A stretch of 64,000 nt of DNA from NCBI GenBank assembly GCA_003952965.2, contig CM025852.1, forward strand, positions 22,476,280-22,540,279, in the 5' to 3' direction. Positions 50,992 to 63,200 of the stretch are shown in pieces. The translations under genes were made by a program, and so were the position numbers. Numbering within the stretch: the stretch's first letter is position 1; the number at the start of each line of letters is the position of its first letter. This DNA is from Morella rubra (Eukaryota > Streptophyta > Magnoliopsida > Fagales > Myricaceae). The notes beneath the pieces were generated by a model. The model was not told the origin of the DNA. It saw only the letters and a list, made by a program, of their open reading frames with translations, and made no database searches.

Positions 50992-52168
50992 GTACTATCC
51001 GAAACATGTTTTTTTTAGGAAAGCTGCCATACGATTGTGTTAGAAATTACGATATATATGACAGACGGTGGATTTATATTTATTGGGAAGATCTGTAAGA
51101 AACCCACTGAAGTGTATAAATTACAATGCTGTTATTTGGGGCTATTACACCATGCATGCAACTGCTTAAAACCTATTAGTGAACCGGCCGAGATTTCCGA
51201 GTGACTCCAGATGTACAGTTAATGATGAATATATATTAAAGCTACCCTGGTTGTCCTCTTTGTTTGATACCAGAGGAATATGGCGTACTAAAGAAGATAA
51301 AAGAGCATGAAAGATGGATACTTTTGGTCGGTTTCTCTCGTAGGAGATTGGTTTTCATTCAAGAGAAAGGAGCCTCTTTCGACATCTAGCTACACTAACA
51401 TGCAGATACTTTAAAACATTGTTTTTTTTTCTTTTTTCCTTGGATGTTGCATATATTCCCCAAAACGCTATCTTTGCCTTTGATGGGGGTCATATTGTTT
51501 TGTTTCTTTAAATTCCACAAGGGTTCTGTCTGCAATCATCGGAGTAACTAACTTATAGTAACTATAAGTCAAAAAGCAAACAGTTAGAAAAGGTTATTGC
51601 ATCCGAACAACCAGAAACGAATAAGAAAAAACGACTGCATGCTCCGGTCCGGGCATGACATCAGTCCAAGGCAATGCAGAAAAAAAACATATGCATGTGA
51701 TTTTTTTCCTCTTCTGTTTCTAATTTGGTCTTTTTTTTGAATAAATGTTCTTTACTTAATGTAGACAAGGTATGTGGCATGCTAATCCACCCGAAAAGTA
51801 AAGGACAATTAAAGAGAAAATAACCGATGTAAGTGGAGGGAGAAAAGTAGTAGTTCCTCTGGTTCCAAGCCGAACATGCAAAGGGCTTGCTCCGATTATG
51901 GGATGTCAAAGGCGCCCGCGGTAACCGGCCGACATCATGGATTATAAGCTATGAGTTATATCAGAGTAAGAAGAATGAAGAACATATAACCTGGTTCACA
52001 GTACATTACCAATGTATAAGTTAGAATAACAATAACTCATAAGATTTTGCCATGCAAGGCATTATACCATAGTTTTTCAGTTGAAACCCTAGCTGAACTC
52101 CTAATTTTCAAGCCCAAAACCCTAGATCTCAAGGCTTAAAAGTCACTTACGTACATCTAAGTAATGAT

Positions 52169-53986
52169 CTAAAATGGTGAATTCCTTCCTTGTGGCATGA
52201 CACCGGTATTGATCATAGTGTTCATCCTGTCCGTAGAAAGTGGTGCTCTTCGTGGTGATGGCCTTTCAAGCTTTGCAGACGCTTCAAATTTCTTTTCACC
52301 CATAGCATCACCCTGGAGTGCCGGCTTTGTTTCGTAAATGTCTGTTATGGGATCCATGTCTGAACCTCTATCCATCGATGGCGGTGCAATCTGAATATGT
52401 TCGCCTTTGTAAGGATCATCTTGTGGCCCAAGACAAGATGCAGCTGTTCCCAAGTCTTGCAGACGGAGATCATCGGGCCAGAGCAAGGGGCTCTTCCCAC
52501 TACCACTATAAGGGCTAGGCCTTTTCTTGCCCAGACAACTATTATCATTATTTTGCATGAATCCCTCAAGTGGTGGCCTGTCGATGTTCTGTTGAAGGTC
52601 AAGTTGGTCACCTCCAAATATGTTGAGGTCTTGAAAAGATGGAAAGTTGAGAGGGGAGCCAAAGTCTTTCATTGCTCCCATGTCAGGGAGGCCTTGATTA
52701 CCAATTCCCTTATAGCTTCCAGATGCCATGCTTTCACCAGCAAGGGTTTGACAAGCTTTCTCCAATATACTCTGCATGTATTTTCCTTGGGCGTCAATCC
52801 TCAACTGAAGACGTCTTTGCACCTGCCATATGTACCGAAATCTATTTAGGATATATATGCTCATGGCAGAATTGCGGGATTAAATTTTATCGTGAAGCGA
52901 AATTTAAAAAATAGAGGAGATAAGATAAAGCTGTCTGGAAATTGTTTACCTCTAGCTGTTCATGCAGTCTTCTTTGCACCTCCATTTGCATCCTAATCGC
53001 ATCGACCATGTGTGAGTTACTGTTATATACAGTTTCACAGATATAATGAAAACCCAAACCCCCATCGATCCCGAGTACAATCAGAAGACAGACTTAGGCG
53101 ATTCGTTCTAGTATTAGGTTAAAAATAAAAACCGAAAACCAAAATAGACCCCTTCTTTTCACCGAGATTTAATTAGATATATAGTTTCGCCATGTAATTC
53201 CCAAAAGAAGAAGAAGAAAGCATGATACGTACTCAGTCATGCTGCGGGCCACTATTCCGGATGAAGAGGCAGTATTTCTCGGAAGTTCTAAAGCTGAAGC
53301 TGCAACAAAGGTAATTGGCTATGTGATGTGAATTTCTAGAATATAAAATAACAGGAAATAGTCCCAAGAAATAAAGGAACCCTGGAAAGAAGAGTCACCT
53401 CTCATACCATCCTTAATCGAGTGATCATTGAATTCCTTGTGGGGTTGCTTCCCAAGCCTGAATTTCTGATCCGGTAGAAGAAAAAATACTTTTAAAATAT
53501 ACGAAACGGGAAAAGGAAAAGAAATTGTCGAGCCAACCAAATATCCGGAACTCCACAAAAAGGTGAAAGCAAAAGAAGGATGAAATTAATTGTTGTATTC
53601 AAACCTGTAGGTGGCTCTTGAGGTGGTAAAGGGTGAGACCCTTCACACCCATGACTCTCATGATGGTTTTGGGTGTGGCCTCTGCACTCAGAGAAAGAGA
53701 GGAGGCAAAAGAAAGCAATAAAATCAGTATATGGTAAATACAAAGATTGAAGATGCGAGAGAAGAACGGCAGTATGTAGTATGTAAGGGTAAGTAGAACA
53801 TTGGAAAGAAACTTCACTATCAGGCCCTCCGAGCTGAGTGACGGCATCAACAAATCGTTCATGGAGCTCCACAGTCCACCGAAGGCGGGGCTTAGGGTCT
53901 GTGGTGAGGACAAGGCCAGAGTCACCTTGAACACACATGGGTCTGTCATGGGAATTCATAGTTGAGGGCTTCTTGTGCTGGAACAT
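52169..53986 (-). CDS. APL: MYB-CC transcription factor, APL orthologue
   Basis: Six exons on the minus strand, 53818-53986, 53605-53681, 53399-53465, 53233-53299, 52950-52992 and 52169-52822, keep phase at all five junctions and give 358 residues, the same length I recall for Arabidopsis APL (At1g79430). The single GARP-type MYB repeat covers about residues 34-88 (RLRWTVELHERFVDAV, TPKTIMRVMGVKGLTLYHLKSHLQKF). The coiled coil covers about 127-165 and contains the LHEQLE signature (136-141). The tail ends LERPSPRRAPLS and QGRNSPF, as in APL. APL promotes phloem (sieve element and companion cell) identity and represses xylem fate; the same role here is inferred. Exon 1 also begins like APL (MFQHKKPS, MCVQGDSGLVLTTDPKPRLRW). 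The gene is convergent with DUF620 and in the same direction as the SSADH gene. Confidence 0.95.
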
Positions 53987-54330
53987 TCTCCCTCTCTCAG
54001 GGACTCTGGGAATACCAAGAGATTCAAGAACAAATGCGATGCAAATAGGGAAGAATAGGGTGCGCTTTTGAAGAAGATGGCGGGGGGCTTTGGCTTCTCT
54101 AATAGAAAACACAGAGGACAAGCTATCCTTGCATAAAAGCAAATATTAAGTATATCGGAAAAAAAGATAAAATAAAGTGCCTATTTCTAATATGCGGGCC
54201 TTCCTTTGTGAAAAGATTCTCTCTCACTCTGTACTGATATACTCTTTCAAGAATGAGAGGACAAAAAACTAAATACGTGATAGATATACTCGTGGCGATT
54301 TTTTTCTTTCTTAAACAATATTTATAGCTT

Positions 54331-54362
<32 letters not shown>

Positions 54363-55172
54363 ATCTTTATATTTCTCAATACCTTTTCTTTTGGATGAAA
54401 TGATCATCTGTAATCTGAGACTAGCAATTTGTACATCTTTTGATATCACAAAAGAGGAGTATATCTTTTGTATTCTATTCTTCTACCACGTGAAGCTTTT
54501 TTGGCACGAAGATTTGAGTGAGACCCCGTATGCAATCATGATGATGGGCAATATTGTAGCACTTTATCCTTCTTTTGGTGGAACAATGCTCTTGCATGCA
54601 TTGTAAACATAATTTTCATTAGGCCATGACTCATTTCGATCCTTCTGTTTCGTAGTACGACCCCTTTTCAGCTTAATTATGATGAACCCACAAATCTATC
54701 AGCTATCATGGCCAGAACGCAAAGACATGCTTTATGTCATTACCAATAAAAAGGTTTTCATGATGCTAGGCACACAATTTATGTTTCGGAGATTCTTCCT
54801 CTATATATCCGATTAAATAGCCTTACCGTGCATGTTTCTCATGTGGGAGTAATCAGTTTTTTTTTTCTTCTGATTTTTGCCTCACTTTTTTGGGTCCATT
54901 TTCAGGGGTGGGCTTTTTCTCAAACTGAGGGTTTATATTGTAAGCATTTCAAAGGGTTTCTAAAATTTTAAAAAACAGAAGTTACCAGCTATGCATGCCT
55001 GCAGCATGCGTTCATTAATTTGGTTATAAACAAAAGATGATCGAGTGATCGTTTATTAGTTTTGGAAAACGGCTTCTAATTCTCAGAAGCAGCGGATGTA
55101 CGGGTTTCTTCTCCAATTAGTTGATCTTTGATTTCTCATTGTATTTGAATTCCGCAGCCTTTTCAAAGTCTT

Positions 55173-55203
<31 letters not shown>

Positions 55204-55546
55204 AGAAGAAGAAGAAGAAGAAGAAGAAGAAAACACTTTAAAGAGAGTTGTGGGTATAGGGAGATGAACATCAACGCAATATGTTATGCTGGGACTTGAT
55301 CCATTTTCATATATATCAGCTTTCACTGACACTATAAAACACCAGCATCAACTTACCTCAAAACGCCTAGCTACTTCTTGATATCTGTTATAAGCTTGAC
55401 ACAGAAATAAGGTTTGTTTCTCGAATTATAATCTATTTCTAGCCCAGATCGACTTGTGTATTTTTGTTAGTTGTCGAAATAGGTTTTAGTTCGTGACATG
55501 ATTTAAAGCTGTATTTATTTTTAGCTAATTATAGCAGTGATATGGT

Positions 55547-55593
<47 letters not shown>

Positions 55594-55594
55594 C
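53987..55594. promoter_or_regulatory. APL upstream region with GA/CT tracts
   Basis: Sequence upstream of the APL start. It contains (GA)n tracts at about 54332-54356 and 55173-55199, the latter followed by (AGA)n to 55230, and (CA)n(TA)n at 55549-55593. GA/CT tracts in plant promoters can bind BBR/BPC (GAGA-binding) proteins; that role is an inference. No coding gene was seen. Confidence 0.45.
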
Positions 55595-55602
55595 CTTGTG
55601 TG

Positions 55603-56043
55603 CAGTGGCGGAGCCAAGAATGTAATGGAAGGGGGGCAAACTCTTAAGAGAAAATGACCAAAAAAAAAAATTACTGCGTAATGTAAAAAAATGTCTTAAA
55701 AGTTAAAATATCAAAAATTAAAGACTAAAAATTCTTGTTGTTCAAGACAGCAATGGAGCACCAACTAATTTATATATATTTTTAGTATTTATATATATTC
55801 TTAGTAAAACAGAACACATAAATGAAACATTTTCAGCATTTTCACAAGTATATTCACAAATGAACACATAAATAAAATATTTTCAGCATTTTCACAAATA
55901 TTTTGGTTGATGAAACACAAGAATATTCACAATGGGGCGGGTTGGTAAAAAATTATAAAAAAATAAATATAAAAATTAGGTGTAAAATTTTTTTTGGGGG
56001 GGGAGCCAACCGGGGTAGTGGCCCCTATTCGCCCTCCCCCGTG
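55603..56043. mobile_element. Non-autonomous hAT element
   Basis: 441 bp flanked by a perfect 8-bp direct repeat, CTTGTGTG, at 55595-55602 and 56044-56051, the target duplication length of hAT transposons. It begins CAGTGGCGGAGCC, a common start of plant hAT MITEs, and ends with a degraded reverse match (GCCCTCCCCCGTG). The inside is AT-rich and has no transposase. Confidence 0.85.
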
Positions 56044-56051
56044 CTTGTGTG

Positions 56052-57943
56052 ATGATCGTCGTACTGACCAAGAACTAATTAATGCATAATTAATGAAGTA
56101 TTGATGAAGTAGAAGGTTAACGATCCAGATATGGAGATTTTCATTTTGCGAAAGAGAAAGTACTAAAAAACAAACACAATATGGAAGTGACTTTAGGTCT
56201 GTGGTTCAAAATGTATAGAAATTGAACATCAATATCACGAAGGCAAAAGGATTTCGTCTGTGGAGCGCTTTTGATGACGGGAGTGGGGGACCTTCTACTT
56301 CTAAAGCTTCTTCTGCGTCATTCCCTTATCACTTTTGTAGAATTGAAGCTTGTCCTCCCATGCATTCCTACTCCCTTCCAAACCATAACATTGAAAAAGT
56401 TATAAATAGAGTCAAACACAAGGACCCCACAACCATTAAATAGTAAGAAAAGCTAAGGAGGATGAGTAAGAGCGGCACCAATTAGCTGCTCTCTCTCTCT
56501 CTCGTAAAGCCCATGCAAAGGATGAAGTATGTCAAATGCAAAGAGAGATCATATAGTGCATGCTGTTGATCACCCAAATCCAAATGGGAATAGATGCTTT
56601 CTTCTTTTGCAATTAAAGGAAGATTCCTCTCCCAAAAATCTTGATTATACGAATAATTTTATCGTCAAGAATTAATTTCCACACCTTCAACAGTCAAAAT
56701 ACATGCATATATAAGTTTGTGTTTGTCCCGCCCAGTAGAGAAAAAATTTGATAAGGTCCCACATAATAGTACTTTACGCATCATTAAGCCACTGCTTTCT
56801 TGCCAGTTCGACAATATATTAAATTAGCTTATTTTGTAGGCGGCCGATCTCTAGCTAGTTGTAGATAGATAGCTTGGACTCTAGAAATTCCTTCTCCCAC
56901 CGCCACACGCTTAGCTTACAATATGAAACTGATTGATTGGCAGCTAGCTATAGCTTTCCTATAATATGAGAAATTAGAGAAAAACGTACGCAAAGAAGAA
57001 AAAAGAGATCAGAGAATTCATTTAGAAGAGTTCGGTTAAAAAAAATTTTCAAGATTTTTTTGAATTCTCATAATACAAAATATTCTACAACCAAACATCA
57101 TTTTTAATACTACATAAAAATAATTAAAATACGCATACCAATAAAGTTAACATCACTAAAAATTTTTAAAACACAAAAAATTCTCAAAAAAACACCACAA
57201 CCGAACAACCTTAGATTTGCAGATTCCTCTCTGTAGACTAGTACAGTTACTGTCACCTTGGCTCTCTCCCTAGCTAGCCTCGCTTTATAATATATTCAAG
57301 CAAAGTTGGAGTTTAACTTTTAGTTGATTAAGTGTCAAAGCTAGAAGCCAGTGGAAAAGTGGGTTGGCTTGGTATTAAGGGCATGTTTGCTTGAATATCA
57401 AGCATCTTTATGTTCTCCAGGGAATTATTCTTTTTTAAAAATGAATATATTCCTTCATGGTGAACTTGCGGGACCCATGTATGTCTATCTCCAATTTTGA
57501 ATACTTTGCAAAGCTTCTCCCTTTTTCTATCTAGTTCCTCCTCCAAAGATCTGATAGCTATAGCGGCCTGGCCGGTGCGCCCTCCATTACTTTGTTGCGG
57601 CAACTGTGGTCAGTGGTCACTATATATATATATATATATATTAAGAATTAGATTGAACGGTAGATGATTTAAGTCAGAGATTAGGAAGGATTTGAGATGA
57701 GAATGATCGGAGGGGTACGTGTGATTGCTTAGAGGATCCTGAAAGTTACATTGTAGTGGGGAATATATGACATTCCTTTGTCATATTCAGATCCTTTTTG
57801 ACAATAAGTTCGATGGAATTGCACATCCATCCTCTGAGGCCCCGCAGAACACGAGCAGCAAATGACCTAAACATCCCACCTTTTTTTTAACCTTTTTCTT
57901 TTTTCTTCCTTTTTTGTGAATTTTCCCTTTTCTTTTCGCTCAA
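56052..57943. other. Intergenic DNA, nothing firm recognised
   Basis: AT-rich spacer with an (AT)n microsatellite at about 57619-57641 and an AT-rich block with inverted ends at about 57020-57210 that may be another MITE. An open minus frame at 57328-57603 (91 codons, begins MPQQSNGG) has a charged coiled-coil-like stretch but no known family. Confidence 0.45.
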
Positions 57944-57952
57944 CCTAACTAA

Positions 57953-58499
57953 GTTTAATTAGTTCATTAGTCATTGAGGTATGACCGAATCTCAAACTGA
58001 TTCCTAAAGTTTATTTCTTTCTAAACTAATTCATGAGGAATTCTTCATGTCTTGAAGTGATCATTCTGTCAACTCTCTATATTAACAGAATAAATCCCAC
58101 GTGACAAATAGGGACACATCACCACCAATTGCAAACAACCACGTGTCTTCAATTCACTCAAATTGCTAAGTTGAATTGGTTAATGTTAATTTAAAATTCA
58201 CATCAAATTGTCTACACCACCTAGACCTAAAACACCAGCTAATAGCACCGTGTTGGACAGATTTTTTTGTTAAGACAATGCACCCCGAGTGACTCAGAAC
58301 CACATGACTACTTGTGATTGGTGGTGATGTGTCTTCGTTAGCCAAATGAGATTTATTCCGTTAACGGAACCAACTAAATCAACAGAATGATCACTTTAAG
58401 ACACAAATGAATCTATAAAGACTAATATAGGATGAAATAAACCCTATGGACCAGTTTGAAATTCGGTCATACCCCAAAAATTAATGGACTAATTAAGCC
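57953..58499. mobile_element. Foldback Mutator-type element
   Basis: 547 bp with long inverted arms: the phrases GGTATGACCGAATCTCAAAC near the left end and GAAATTCGGTCATACC near the right are reverse complements with few changes. The flanks CCTAACTAA (57944-57952) and CCTAGCTAA (58500-58508) agree at 8 of 9 positions, consistent with an aged 9-bp target duplication. No transposase. Confidence 0.78.
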
Positions 58500-58508
58500 C
58501 CTAGCTAA

Positions 58509-60241
58509 TTTAGTAGTATAGTTTCAATCACAAGTTTCCTCAAGGCTTTTCTTCTGCAGATTATAAGTCCTGGCCCAGCTTCTATTTGGATCATAACTCC
58601 CAGAATAGATCTGTAAACGCCTGGGCCAATCTTCTTTCATCGTGGGGGTGAGCCTGTGTCAATTCATAAATTGTCTTCTGCTGATCCTCACCCAATTTAA
58701 ACGCGGGCACCTTTTTGGAGTTTAATGCTACTTTCCGTTTTTCTAAAAGTGGTGGGTGGATTCTCGAAAACAGACTCCTTGCTTAAAGAACCAAATTTAA
58801 ATTATCTTAAATTTATATCCTGTCAAAAAGTACATATTACTCGTGTTAAGATGAAACTCGGCCAATTTCCCTAACCTTATATGCAAAAACTTAAAAGTCA
58901 ATATATATAAGTTCTGAAAAACGCGCATAGATAAACCATGAAGATCAGGAAAAGATCTAGATCCTATCCAATTTGATGCCCGTCAGTTAATACCGTCAAC
59001 ATTGAATATTATAACTCCTACATCTATTGTGTGTCTCTTTTCAAATTAGACCATCCAATTTGGACAATGAATTAGAGAGGATCTCAATCCATCAGGGAAT
59101 TCATCCTAACCAGTTTGAGTGCTGCAAGGTGTTTCTTGACTATAAGATACATGCACTTGTTTATCCTGCCAAAACTTCAGTTTTATTAAGATTGAATTTA
59201 TCGGTGTGAACCAGACTTCACCAAAGAGTGAGGGTTAACAATAATATGGCCAACAAGGTACAGCTTAACTCAACTAGGCCTTGACAAGCCAACTTATTTT
59301 GGATACATCCCCTGAAACTGATATTTTCATCGTCTCACAAGTATGTTGGACGGTTGAGATTGCAGTCTTCCTTCTGTCTTCAAGTCAACCATACTCGGAA
59401 CGCTGACAGACGGTTAGCTTTTCAGGTTGATAAAAAGGGGTAGCAGGTTCCACCATTTGCCGTAAGCTTGGCAATGTTCCAAGTGCAGATCTTGGACATT
59501 AATTGCTGTTCATATTCCCCAAGCACACGTATTTAACCTGCAGCGATTGCATGAAGAGATGCCTCAAAATGACACTCAAGTATGAACGTTAATAATATGG
59601 CATTTCTGAATTCTATATAGGAAGCACCAAAAATTTTCTGCTACTAGATCCATTTGAGGACAGTGTCAAATAGGGTGAAAAGAAAGAGAAAATAACAAGA
59701 AACATGCTCCATTTTAGCAAAATCACCTAATTTTCAAGGGTGGGGGACTATAAAAGCATACAATCATTCTAGTAACACATGAAAGGAGGATTTATATGTT
59801 GTTGGCCATCTTAGGTTACCATTAAGGCAATCTTGCTGGTAATTCAACTGCTGTGGTATGGTGGTTTAAAGTGGATTCATTTCTGAAGGCAATTGTCTAG
59901 CAGGTCACTGTAGTTGGCACCAGGAAGCCAGCTACGGAGTTGTGCTTGACAACTGCGAGAGAGACTGTTCAGCAACAGTGCAAGTGGAATGGCCATCGAT
60001 ATTTGCAGGCGGATTAAAGCATGCATGGATAGAGTTGTCAATGATGAGTTCATGGAAAATGATATAAGAGGGATTGTCTAATCTAGCTGATCTTTTTCCT
60101 TCATTCATGAATCTGGTTGGAAAATCAGGAGTAAATTTAGATTTGAACTTTGAAAAGTTGGTGGATGTTGTGGCTGGTAAAGGTGATAATAATTAGCAGT
60201 TCAACCTGTCAACCACGTAGACTCGTGCAATTTTCTGTCAA
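58509..60241. other. Intergenic DNA and 3' flank of the SSADH gene
   Basis: The part next to 60242 should contain the 3' UTR of the minus-strand dehydrogenase. No other feature was recognised; the open frame at 59027-59209 lacks family features. Confidence 0.45.
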
Positions 60242-63200
60242 CTATTTTGCTCCAAGATAAATACCTCCATATTTGTTCTTTGAATAAGTTCAAGAAAGTC
60301 TTGTTTCCAAGCATCTAAATCCAGTCCAAAGAGGCAGTTCTATGTGATTTCTTAAAGGTTTGGAAGTTCTCCCTTTGGTCGAAAGAAAAAAGGGGGTGAA
60401 AAAAGAAGGAAACAAAAGTTGCATTAAAAAGGCCATTTTCAGTAAGCTTACTTCCAGATATTCGTCCATTCCATATTTGGAACCCTCCCGTCCAAGACCA
60501 GACTGCTTAATACCTCCAAATGGAGCCACCTGCATCGAAGCATTGGAACATATTGGTGACGAGCTATCCACAAAAATTCATCAATCTCTAGGTGGGTCCA
60601 GGATGAGACCAACCTCTGTTGAAATTATGCCTTCATTGACACCAACAAGTCCGTATTCAAGAGCTTCAGACACACGCCACGAGCGTTGCATGTTGTTTGT
60701 GAATATGTAAGCAGCTAAACCTGCAAAATTATGCATGAAATTTGAGAGAGGAAATTACAGAATTCTGAATAAATATGAAATAACAACCAGATATGCAGTG
60801 AACATGCTTTTCTAAGGAACCAGGAAGAAGAGAGAGAGAGAGGGGAGGGAGGGCATGGTTTACTGTATGTTCTGAATTGGATGTATTAAAAAAAATAAAT
60901 CAAAAGCACAACGAACCTGCATTGGTGTCATTAGCAAGGTGTATAGCTTCATCCTCAGTTTTGAACCGTAATAGGGGTGCCACAGGTCCAAATACTTCCT
61001 CTCTGACATAACACAAAATTCCCAAGTGGATAAAAACTAACAAGCAAAATCCTGCCAGTTAAAGATTTAAGATGAAAAAGAACACAACCAGATCACATAG
61101 GAGAACATCTGTGCTGCACAAGCAGTATGGAATACAACACAATGTAAATATTTACTCACCGAAAGTACATGCCCACATTCAAAATTCTGAGGTATAAAGA
61201 CCTTTAACAACTCTTCTGACTAAAAACATAGTAGGAAAAATTATCCGCTGCTAATCTTTGAAACCCACCAATGAGTGTACCAAAATACGTGGATATACAT
61301 TCCATAGTCACGTTGGTCAATTATTTTCCATCAAGGAGAATGGCATCCACTACTTTTAGGAGCCCAAGTAACAAAGACACTTTGTTTTCTTGTTTTAAAA
61401 AAAAAAAAAATATATAGGTTCCGGTCATCATGATCCCATGCTTGGCATGTACAAATGCTTCACATCCATGAGAGCCAACGCTCAGAATTTCCTTTCAACT
61501 AACACTTTTGTTCCCTCTTCATGCTATCAGGATTTGGCAACAAAATAAACGAACACAACAGATAAATGTCGGAGCAGAAGGGGAAAAAGGAATATTTGCA
61601 AAACATTGGGGATTACTTCCAGCTTGTTAGGTTAATATCACTTGTTAATAAATATAAATCAAATGGTAGCATCCTGAATGTGAGATTCTCTTTATGACCA
61701 TAAGACTAATCCAAATTCTAGTTAGTTGTTTCCATTAACTAGCATATTTACCGTGGCAGATAGAGGTGGTAATCCTTTGACACCCAATAACAAAAGAAAG
61801 TGAGCAGGTGTGGTTTTGACCTAAATTTGAAACCTTATCTGGTTCTAAATTTGGGTTGGTCCATCTTATGCATTTTGAATAGCTCATTTTGACACAATAC
61901 GTTACACCAATATTGACACCCACAATGACTTTGTCTAATTTGATACAATTTAGCAAACAGGTAGGTTAAAATACTAAGCTTTCAACTAGATTGTGGGAAG
62001 AATACATATAGAACCATTGTTGTTTCTTTTCTTTTTTGATGGGGTGAGGGAGGGGGGCAGGGGGGTTGGCTAAGTGAGATGTTTTGGATTTGCAAAGTAA
62101 AAGAAAGAAACAAACGATATTCTAAATACAATGTTTGACACAACAGATTAAAGATATCTGGATCAGTTTTATGTCAGACTACTAAGGAACTGGGTGAACC
62201 GAACTCTTCTGTATATCAAACCAGTTACGCAGGCCATGCCAATGTAACAGTACAACATAAGTTCTTTAAAAATTAAAGGTTTGAGATTCTGATGCTATCA
62301 AGATCCTATGTTCAAGTTGACAGATTACTTTTGTGCTTACCTCTTGAAACTTTTCCATGAAAATAAAATCACACCTATATGCTAAATATACTGACCCAGC
62401 TACAATAAAGTTCATAGAATCAAATGTTGCTTCTTCCGAAATGCATACAGGAGAATAAAAGCAATCACCTCACCCTATATATACCAAAGTATGTGAAAAG
62501 GTTTAACAACCATTAGAATGAGAAATCTTGAGATAATTATATACCTCGACAGAAGCATCTCACTCTTGACATCAGATATAACTGTAGGCTCATAAAATGT
62601 CATTCCAAGACTATGCCTTTTACCCCCGTGTAGGATTTTTGCTCCCTTAAAAAAAATCCTAAATTAGGAGCAGTGTATTAAATTAATAAAGAACAAACTA
62701 AATAAATTTAATGTCATTTCCTGCGTTATGTCTGATACACTTAAACATCAAAATATTGAAGATAAAGAAAACCCAAGTGCTCTCTAGTATTCCAATGAAT
62801 TGTTTCACTCTTCAGGTACTAGTCCAAAGCCGTAGGAAAAAGAAAAGATATTGTAAACAGAACCAACTGCAATTTGAATATCAGTAACTAAAAAGAATAA
62901 AAGAAGGCATTATGAGCATGATGCACAGTATTTTTGATAATCAACAAGTATCTTCCTTGGTTATATTTGGTCGTGTTGCCCAAACCTCGAAGATATATAC
63001 AATGACAATAATATCTTGATATTCACAGTCTTTGTTTTTCCTTTTAAATCCCCTTCTAATCATTGACTTCCAGTTTTGTTGATCCATTCTAATGAGATAA
63101 CTCAATCGACCCCAAATATCCATTTAAATAAGAAGATTACTAAGTCAAGGAAACATTAGCATGTATCCCTTTTTCCTGCTAAAGGATGAATAAACCCTCA

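Larger units (their letters stand above)
47679..52168. other. Convergent intergenic region, DUF620 and APL genes
   Basis: 4.5 kb between two 3' ends. It holds an open frame of unknown origin at 48024-48506 with a tandem repeat inside, a possible LTR fragment at 49215-49400, GA-rich patches near 50190-50220, and a CT/AT microsatellite at 50949-50991. No gene was recognised. Confidence 0.5.

Noticed and set aside
57328..57603. Minus-strand 91-codon frame as a gene
   Set aside because: It has a charged helical stretch but no family, no context and no splice partner; left unassigned.
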